A stretch of DNA of 59,385 nucleotides from Paenarthrobacter sp. Z7-10 (GTDB lineage: Bacteria; Actinomycetota; Actinomycetes; Actinomycetales; Micrococcaceae), in the NCBI RefSeq assembly GCF_026932795.1, contig NZ_JADPVH010000021.1, positions 1 to 59,385 on the forward strand, read 5' to 3'. The translations under genes and the position numbers were made by a program. The notes under the pieces were generated by a model. That model was not told where the DNA came from and searched no databases. It was given only the letters and a program-made list of their open reading frames with translations. Within the stretch, counting starts at the first letter, position 1, and every line of letters starts with the position of its first letter. Shown here one piece after another: positions 53,589-59,385 of this stretch.

Positions 53589-54887
53589 TCAGTTAGCGGC
53601 AAGATGAGCGGCGAGGGCCCGCAGAAAATCCTCACAGGCGGCGATCTGGGACAGCTCAATGAACTCGTTGGCCGTGTGACCCTGGTCCATGCTACCCGGT
53701 CCGCAGACCACCGTGTCGATGCCTGCCCGCTGGAAGAGGCCGGCTTCGGTGGCGTAGACGACGGTCTCCTCGGCGGAGCTGCCGGTGAGCTGCTGCGCCA
53801 GTTCGAGGGCTTCGCGGGGGCCCTCCGGACTAAGGCCGGGGACGGATCCAAGCGGCATCAGCACAATGTTGGCCGCCGGGTTCTCCCGCTGGATCTCGTC
53901 CCGGAGCGTCCCGAGGTGATCATCGATCCGGGCGATCACGGCGTCCGGATTGACTCCCGGAATGGTCCGGAACTCGAATTCGAAGTCACACCTGTCGGCG
54001 ACGGTATTCACCGCGACACCGCCCTCGACGACGCCCACGTTGGCCGTGGTGTAAGGAACAATGAAGCTCTCATCGAACGGTCCGGAAAGCCTGTGCTCAT
54101 CGGCGAGGGAGCGGATGAAGGCGATGGCCCGGGCGGCGTATTCGATCGCGTTCACGCCGGTGGAGGTCATCGAGGAGTGCGCGGCAAGCCCGCTCACGCT
54201 CACCCGGTACAGCTGGCTGCTCTTGTGTGCCGAGACGGCGCGCATGCTGGTCGGCTCGCCAACGAAGCTCAGCCGGGGATGGATACCGCGTGCCGCCATT
54301 TCGGCGAGCAGGACGACGGCGCCATGGCAGCCCACTTCCTCGTCGTATGTCCAGGCGAGATGCAGCGGTTCCGCCAGCGGACGGGACAGCAACTCGGGCA
54401 GCAGACTCAGGATAACGCCGCTGAAGGCCTTCATGTCCGTGGTTCCACGACCATACAGTTTGCCCTCGCGGACTTCGGGCGTGAACGGGTCGCTGGCCCA
54501 GTCCTGGCCGTCTACAGGTACCACGTCGGTGTGGCCGGCGAGCATTATGCCGCCCGTGACGGAACCGTCGTGCGCCGGAATGGTGGCGAAAAGATTTGCC
54601 TTGCTGCCGTCCGCGTTGGGAACGAATACTGGTGTCAGGCCCCGGGCCGTGAGCTCCTCCGCCATCGTGTGGATCAGCTGCAGGTTGGAATTGCGGCTGG
54701 TCGTATCGAAGGAGACAAGCTTGTTCACCCACTCAAGGGTGCGGGAGCTGGGCAGCGCGGAGGTCGTACCGGCGGAGGTCGTACCCGCGGAGGAGGTCGT
54801 ACCTGCAGAGGTCGGACCGGTGGAGCTGGGGGAAGTCCTGTCGGCGGAGATTGCAGCATTGGAAGTTGCGGCGGCTGAAGTCGTCAT
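53589..54887 (-). CDS. M20-family amidohydrolase (ArgE-like)
   Basis: The 432-residue protein has MLAGHTDVVPVDG and RGTTDMKAFSG (metal ligands), EEVGCHGAVVLLAE, and SVSGLAAHSSMTSTGVNAIE, matching the acetylornithine deacetylase/M20 group. Residues 1-40 are a Thr/Ser/Ala repeat (SAGTTSSAGTTSAG) not seen in the family. It hydrolyses an N-acyl amino acid or dipeptide. It lies 32 bp after the amidase stop and 57 bp before the MHS gene, all minus strand. Confidence 0.9.
   Translation of the reverse strand: MTTSAAATSNAAISADRTSPSSTGPTSAGTTSSAGTTSAGTTSALPSSRTLEWVNKLVSFDTTSRNSNLQLIHTMAEELTARGLTPVFVPNADGSKANLFATIPAHDGSVTGGIMLAGHTDVVPVDGQDWASDPFTPEVREGKLYGRGTTDMKAFSGVILSLLPELLSRPLAEPLHLAWTYDEEVGCHGAVVLLAEMAARGIHPRLSFVGEPTSMRAVSAHKSSQLYRVSVSGLAAHSSMTSTGVNAIEYAARAIAFIRSLADEHRLSGPFDESFIVPYTTANVGVVEGGVAVNTVADRCDFEFEFRTIPGVNPDAVIARIDDHLGTLRDEIQRENPAANIVLMPLGSVPGLSPEGPREALELAQQLTGSSAEETVVYATEAGLFQRAGIDTVVCGPGSMDQGHTANEFIELSQIAACEDFLRALAAHLAAN
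54740..54830 (-). repeat. Coding minisatellite at the M20 N-terminus
   Basis: gaggtcgtacc(g/c)gcgga units, 15-18 bp, recur about four times, encoding SAGTTSAGTT-type repeats ahead of the conserved domain. Confidence 0.8.
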
Positions 54888-54919
54888 GGGTTCTTTCGGG
54901 TAGTTGTCGTGCCAGCGGA

Positions 54920-56455
54920 TCAGTTGACGGCGTGGGCCGCGAGGCTGCTCTCCAACAGAGCCGCGGCGTCGAGGAGCAGGAGCTCCTGGCCAGGTTTGGC
55001 CACCAGCTGGACGGATCCACGCATGGCCGCACCCGGCAGAGCCACCGGGACGCTGATGGCTGGGAAGCCGAGCAGGCTCCATGGGATCGTCAGACCCAGC
55101 AAAGCCGCACGAACTCCGGTCCAGCCAGTTGCCGGGCTGCTGTTCAGCTGGCTACTGTTCAGTTGGCCAAGGTGCAGCTGGCCAAGGTCCAGCTGTCCGA
55201 GGTCCCGCTGTCCGATCTCGGGCGCCTCCAGCGGTACGGTCGGCATCAACAAGACGTCGACGGCGGACATTCGCTCGAGCACGCTGGCCCGCAGCCGCCG
55301 GCGGATGTCCAGTGCCTGGACATAACGCCAGCCTGGCACTTCCGCAGCAGCCTGCAACCGTTCCAGGACCTCCGCGTCAAAGAGTTCCGGTGCCTTCCGC
55401 ATCCGTTCGGCATGGACCGCATAGGCTTCCGCAGACTGGATGTCGTAGTACGGGCCCTCGGTTTCATCGATCTCCGGCAGCGGCAGACCGCCGTGGAGGA
55501 AATGGACGTTGTGAGCACCGTGGGCAACGTGGGCAACCGAGCCGGATCCCGAAACGGTGCTAATCCCGTCAAGGGCATCAACGGCCAACTGCTCAGCGGT
55601 CCGAACGCTTGCCTCCACCCGCTCGGTCAGGTCGCAGTTCGGGCGGGCGATGCGCAGATTGCGTACTCGCTCGCCGTCGGGAAGCCGGGGCGGCGTGCAC
55701 TGCGACCACCGGGCGCCAAAGCCTTCCGGCTTTGCGGACAACGCCCACCAGCCGATCGCCGCGTCCGCTACCGAACCGGCCAGGGGGCCCACCACATCCA
55801 GGGTGGGTGCGAGCGGAAAGACGCCCTGCACGTCCACGGCTCCCTGGCTCGGGCGAAGCCCCACCGTTCCGCACAAAGCCGCCGGAATCCGGACGGATCC
55901 ACCGGTGTCGGTACCCAGCGCCAGCGGAACAATTCCAGCAGCAACGGCCGCACCAGACCCGCCGCTGGACCCGCCGGTCATTCGGGAGGGATCCTGCGGG
56001 TTGCGGGCCGCACCCGTGGCCGCACGGTCACTGGTCGGGCCGTAGGCGAATTCGTGGGTCTGGGTTTTGCCGAGAATCACGGCCCCGGCGGTGCGCAGGG
56101 AACTGACCACGGCTGCATCGATGTGGGGAACATGCCCGGCGAAGTGCCGTGAACCCATGGTGGTGGCCAATCCGGCAGTGGCGATCATGTCCTTGATGCC
56201 CACCGGAATGCCGTGCAGCGGACCGCGGTCCAAACCTGCGGCAAGTTCCGCGTCGACGAGCCGCGCCGCCCGCCGTGCACCGTCGTCGTCGACCGTGACG
56301 AAGCAATTCAGCTCTGTTCCAAGGCCGTGCGCCGCAGCCAGCGCCTGCTCGGTGATTTCGACGGCGGTTATTTCGCCTCCGCGGATCCGGCCAGCGACCT
56401 CGGCGATGCCCACCTGGCCAAAGGGGCCCGTCCCGGCCAGCGAGTCCGCTCTCAT
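54920..56455 (-). CDS. Amidase-signature family enzyme
   Basis: The 511-residue protein has [34 protein letters not shown] (Ser-cisSer-Lys: GGSSGGSG) and [20 protein letters not shown], all from the amidase signature. It hydrolyses an amide or ester. A repeat [18 protein letters not shown] near residue 420 is encoded by 15-bp units (about 55130-55220). ATG 56455 overlaps the stop of the upstream MFS frame (ATGA), so both are one operon with the M20 enzyme and MHS transporter. Confidence 0.92.
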   Translation of the reverse strand: MRADSLAGTGPFGQVGIAEVAGRIRGGEITAVEITEQALAAAHGLGTELNCFVTVDDDGARRAARLVDAELAAGLDRGPLHGIPVGIKDMIATAGLATTMGSRHFAGHVPHIDAAVVSSLRTAGAVILGKTQTHEFAYGPTSDRAATGAARNPQDPSRMTGGSSGGSGAAVAAGIVPLALGTDTGGSVRIPAALCGTVGLRPSQGAVDVQGVFPLAPTLDVVGPLAGSVADAAIGWWALSAKPEGFGARWSQCTPPRLPDGERVRNLRIARPNCDLTERVEASVRTAEQLAVDALDGISTVSGSGSVAHVAHGAHNVHFLHGGLPLPEIDETEGPYYDIQSAEAYAVHAERMRKAPELFDAEVLERLQAAAEVPGWRYVQALDIRRRLRASVLERMSAVDVLLMPTVPLEAPEIGQRDLGQLDLGQLHLGQLNSSQLNSSPATGWTGVRAALLGLTIPWSLLGFPAISVPVALPGAAMRGSVQLVAKPGQELLLLDAAALLESSLAAHAVN

Positions 56456-57831
56456 ACCGCCGCCCCTGACCTTGACTTCGAGGAGCGTACGCCGGGCCGG
56501 ACGAAGATCATGGCCAGCATGCCGACGGCCGTTGCCACCGCCGTAGCAATGAACATCGAGTTGTAGCCGTGCAGGGCCACCAGGAAACCGGTGAGCGTCG
56601 GGGCCACGATGGTGGCGATGTTCGTAATGAAGTGGCTGATGCCGCCGAATGTGCCCGCGCGGGTGGGGGCCGTGTCAATGACGACGATCCAGTACACCGC
56701 GTTCGGCAGCGAATTGAGTGCGTTGCCGATGGCCATCAGCAGCAGCACGGCGCCGGCGCTGTGAACCGTGGGGATGAGGCAGAAGCACACGGTGGTCAGC
56801 AGCAGCGAACCGGCAGCAAAACCGCTGCGCGCAATCCATAGGCTGCCCGTGCGACGGCGCAGCCAATCGGAGATCTTGCCTCCGAGCAGCACCGTGAAGC
56901 AGGCGCCAATCCATGGGATCATCCCGAGATACCAGAGCGAGCCGAGGTTGAAGCCGAATTGATCCTGGAGGTATTTCGGCGTCTAGGTCAGGATCATGAA
57001 GTTGACGTACTGGAACGCGAAGTAGCCAATGGCGTTGAACACCAGGGTGCGGCTCTGGAAGAAGGACCACCAGGGCACCTTCTCCTCCTCGGTGGAGAGG
57101 CTCCGCTCGTCGGCGAGCATGCCGTCGGTACTGCGGATCACGCCCAGTTCGTCCGGCGAAACCTTGGCGTTGTCCTCCGGAAGGTTGGTGAAGATCCGCC
57201 GCCAAAAAATGAGCCAGACCAGGCCCAAAAGCCCCAGAATGACGAACATCCAGCGCCACTGCCCGGTGACGGTGAGCAGGAAGACCGCAATGGGCGCGGC
57301 GAGCAAAGCGCCCAGCGGCGTGCCGAGCAGTCCCAGGGACGCTGCGAAGCCGCGTTCCCTGACGGTGGCCCAGTTCGCCATCGTGCGGTTGATGGTGGAA
57401 AACGTGGGTCCCTCGGCCACGCCGAAAAGGATGCGGAAGACTGCGAAACCCACCAGAGCTGACCCGCCGAAGATGGCGATGCCGATGTTGCCCGCAAATG
57501 CCATGCCGATTTCGAAGACGGACCAAAGCAGCACCGCCCAGCCCCAGACCCAGCGCGGGCCCTTTCGGTCCGCGAGCGCGCCGCCGAAGAGCGCACCCAC
57601 CATGTATCCATAGCCGAAGTAACCGAGGACCTCACCCCACTGGACCTTGTTGAGCCCAAATTCGCTGATGATGGGGTTCGCCGCGTAGGAAATCGCTCCG
57701 CGGTCCACGTAGTTGATCACAGTGATCAGCACGACCATGGCAAAGACGGTGTAGCGGTAGTTGGGCTTGAAGCGGGCCTGACGTCCCGGCTGTGAGGGCG
57801 ACGGCGACAGCTCTGCGCGTCCGTGGGACAT
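56452..57831 (-). pseudogene. MFS transporter with an in-frame stop codon
   Basis: From ATG 57831 the frame encodes an anion:cation-symporter-like MFS protein (NYVDRGAISYAANPII; GEVLGYFGYGYMVGALFGGA). At codon 283 there is TAG (56983-56985), directly after NFMILT; the same frame then continues with TPKYLQDQFGFNLGSLWY, exactly as the family requires, to TGA at 56452. A single TGG-to-TAG change explains it. The end overlaps the amidase start, so the gene was part of that operon. The two halves give a complete protein apart from the stop. Confidence 0.85.
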
Positions 57832-57919
57832 GGAAGTGCCTTTCTCGATATCCGTATGGGGACGGGGGCCACTTGGCGTTGAGGGGCCGGCGGCCTTCTG
57901 CGGCCGCGTTCCGTTCCGC

Positions 57920-57980
57920 GGACCCCGGTCCGTTCTGAGGACCCCGGTCCTCTCTGAGGACCCCGTTGTGATCCCCGTTA
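57920..57980. repeat. 19-bp tandem repeat, three copies
   Basis: ggaccccggtccgttctga (57920-57938) is followed by a near-copy at 57939-57957 and a third, degenerate unit from 57958. It lies between divergent genes, close to the transport-operon start. Confidence 0.75.
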
Positions 57981-58010
57981 CGGAAAAAGGTAACACTGCT
58001 CCATGGACTT

Positions 58011-58049
58011 ACGCAATCGATTGTGTAATGTTGCCCAAATGATTGGGCA
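58011..58049. promoter_or_regulatory. Candidate LacI operators
   Basis: ACGCAATCGATTGTGT (58011-58026) contains the palindrome CAATCGATTG with a central CG, a common LacI-family operator form. Close by, TGCCCAA (58032-58038) and TTGGGCA (58043-58049) form a second inverted repeat. Both lie between the LacI gene and the divergent operon it likely controls. Confidence 0.65.
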
Positions 58050-58172
58050 TTGCAGTGTCGTGTGATCAGCGCGGTGCGCAGCCTTCCCCGCCGGCCGTTG
58101 GCCTGGAGCAGCTCAGGCGACGCTAGACTTTTGATGACCGCCAAATCTGGCAAATATTTCGAGGAGGCGACA

Positions 58173-59195
58173 GTGGGCGAGAGCCGCAACCCGACCGTCA
58201 CGCTGAGGATGATCGCCGATGAGCTGGGTATCCATCCGTCCACGGTGTCGCGCGTCCTCAATGCTTCTGGAAGTGACCCTTCGAAATGGGCGGCGGCCGA
58301 AACGGTCCAGCGCATCCGCAACCTGGCCACCGAGCGCGGTTACCACCCGAACGTCTATGCGGCGAACCTGCGCACGGCCCGGTCCAACCTGGTGGGGGTG
58401 ATTGTGCCGCGGCTTCAGGATTACGTCCTCGCGACGGTCTATGAGGGGATTGAGGAAGCGGCGATAGAGCACGGGCTCTCCACCTTCGTCACGAACTCCT
58501 TGGACCGGGCCGACAACCGGCGGGCACGGACGTCCATGATGATCGAACGCCGGGTGGGCGGACTCATCTTCGGGGATGCCCACCTGGAAGATTCCTTCCT
58601 GGAAGAAATAGCAGCGCAGGATATTCCGTTCGTGCTGGTCAGCCGGTACACAGGGGCGCATATTTCGGTGACGGGCGACGACTACCTGGGCGGCCGGCTC
58701 GTTGGCGAACATCTGCTGTCCATTGGCCGCCGGAATGTCGCGATTCTGGCAGGCCTGCCCTTTGCGTCCACCGCCCGGGACCGGACCCGCGGTGTCACCG
58801 ACGTTTTCAAGGAAGCGGGAATCGGCATTTCGGCGGACCGGATCGTGCACGGTCCCTTCGATGCCGCTGGCGGCCGTGCCGCGGCAAACGCGGTATTGCG
58901 TTCCGGGCGCTATCCCGACGCCATTTTCGCCACCAACGACTTCGCCGCTATTGGCGCCCTTGGTTCCCTCCGCGACCATGGCCTGAGCGTTCCGGAGCAC
59001 GTCGCCCTAGTCGGCTACAACGACACACCCCTAGCAGCCGAAATGCTGGTACCGCTGACCACGGTCCGCTCCCCCATGCACGTGATGGGCCGGCGGGCCC
59101 TTGAACTGCTGGCGGACATCATGGCCGGCCAAAGCGTGGTCTCGGAGCATCTGAAGCCGGAACTCATTGTTCGGGCGTCATCGAGGATCGCATAG
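58173..59195 (+). CDS. LacI-family transcriptional regulator
   Basis: The 340-residue protein has the LacI headpiece TLRMIADELGIHPSTVSRVL near the N-terminus (the hinge ANLRTARSNLVGVIVP follows), then the periplasmic-binding-protein-like sensor domain with DAIFATNDFAAIGALG and VALVGYNDTPLA. I used GTG 58173 with GAGGAGG five bases upstream; an in-frame ATG at 58135 has a poor site. It probably represses the divergent MFS-amidase-M20-MHS operon and senses a small molecule related to its substrate. Confidence 0.92.
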   Translation: MGESRNPTVTLRMIADELGIHPSTVSRVLNASGSDPSKWAAAETVQRIRNLATERGYHPNVYAANLRTARSNLVGVIVPRLQDYVLATVYEGIEEAAIEHGLSTFVTNSLDRADNRRARTSMMIERRVGGLIFGDAHLEDSFLEEIAAQDIPFVLVSRYTGAHISVTGDDYLGGRLVGEHLLSIGRRNVAILAGLPFASTARDRTRGVTDVFKEAGIGISADRIVHGPFDAAGGRAAANAVLRSGRYPDAIFATNDFAAIGALGSLRDHGLSVPEHVALVGYNDTPLAAEMLVPLTTVRSPMHVMGRRALELLADIMAGQSVVSEHLKPELIVRASSRIA

Positions 59196-59204
59196 AGCCC
59201 CATA

Positions 59205-59256
59205 CGGACAGGCGATGCTCTCCGGACAGGCTCTATTCCGGACAGGCGATGGTCTC
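59205..59256. repeat. Short repeats past the LacI gene
   Basis: cggacaggcgatg(c/g)tctc and shorter cggacaggctctattc recur at 59205, 59223 and 59239, about 16-18 bp apart, just after the stop codon. Confidence 0.75.
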
Positions 59257-59297
59257 GGAATGGGGGACGGCCCAAAGCATTACCCAAGGCATTAACG

Positions 59298-59332
59298 GGC
59301 GGCAGGGTCGGAGAACCTCCGGCCCTGCCGCC
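59298..59332 (+). terminator. Hairpin terminator after the LacI gene
   Basis: ggcggcagggtcgga (59298-59312) and tccggccctgccgcc (59318-59332) pair with one mismatch around a 5-base loop, 100 bases past the stop codon. Confidence 0.65.
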
Positions 59333-59385
59333 TCAGAGCACCGCTTGTCTTAAAGCACTGCCTGTCTTACCTCAAGTTACCGTCT

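Larger units (their letters stand above)
57832..58172. other. 341-bp divergent control region, LacI and the amidase operon
   Basis: No gene. It holds three 19-bp tandem repeats (57920-57980), a perfect CAATCGATTG palindrome (58014-58023) within a 16-bp operator-like site, and an inverted repeat TGCCCAA..TTGGGCA (58032-58049). Confidence 0.7.

Noticed and set aside
1-59385. tRNA or rRNA genes
   Set aside because: I found no cloverleaf with a TTCNANNC-type arm and no rRNA sequence.

Overview
The window looks like chromosome from a high-GC Gram-positive bacterium of the Micrococcaceae, most like Arthrobacter or a close relative. The evidence is the GC-rich codon use, frequent GTG and TTG starts, ATGA/GTGA stop-start overlaps, a CopD-CtaG fusion, a SigB/SigF-type sigma factor, ribosomal proteins L28, L33 and S14 without zinc-binding cysteines, a Xi-class (mycothiol-type) reductase, and the density of sugar ABC/ROK/LacI systems. 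I see no phage, CRISPR array, rRNA or tRNA. The only mobile-element trace is the 3' end of an IS982-type transposase at the left edge.

Layout. 1-0.9 kb: transposase end and a decayed, gene-poor stretch. 0.9-7.9 kb: a membrane-anchored protein, a TlpA-like/NHL protein coupled to CopD-CtaG (copper/cytochrome oxidase assembly), HU, and the rpmB-rpmG-rpsN operon. 8-12 kb: an SGNH hydrolase, an MFS exporter, a fatty acid desaturase and a small acidic protein. 12.5-24.3 kb: a SigB-type sigma factor, then a tightly overlapping heptose cluster (GmhB, GT9, two GT4-like enzymes, GmhA, a bifunctional HldE, SDR, aldehyde dehydrogenase, a second HldE) and a DUF2795 protein. 24.3-35 kb: mixed metabolism (GST, YchJ, serine hydrolase, two acyl-CoA dehydrogenases, dienelactone hydrolase, TIM-barrel isomerase, alditol oxidase) and a broken histidine phosphatase. 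35-46 kb: a winged-helix/X25 protein, then a minus-strand mannoside operon (ROK regulator, ABC binding protein, two permeases, GH38 alpha-mannosidase, frameshifted C69 peptidase). 46-52 kb: MarR with twin operators, DinB, MFS, patatin, PAP2 and NERD proteins. 52-59.4 kb: a LacI-controlled operon (MFS with an in-frame stop, amidase, M20 deacylase, MHS symporter).

The most unusual features are structural. (1) A family of ~62-bp palindromes occurs four times; one copy lies in frame inside a conserved protein and another supplies a gene's last residues and stop codon. (2) At least four genes have their 3' end, stop codon included, tandemly duplicated just downstream. (3) Many proteins carry minisatellite-like low-complexity insertions at termini or domain borders. 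Together these suggest a genome where short duplications arise often and are tolerated. The heptose cluster, with two apparently intact HldE enzymes in a Gram-positive organism, is the best candidate for an undescribed glycan pathway. Several genes are broken (MFS, C69 peptidase, histidine phosphatase), so part of the accessory content is decaying.
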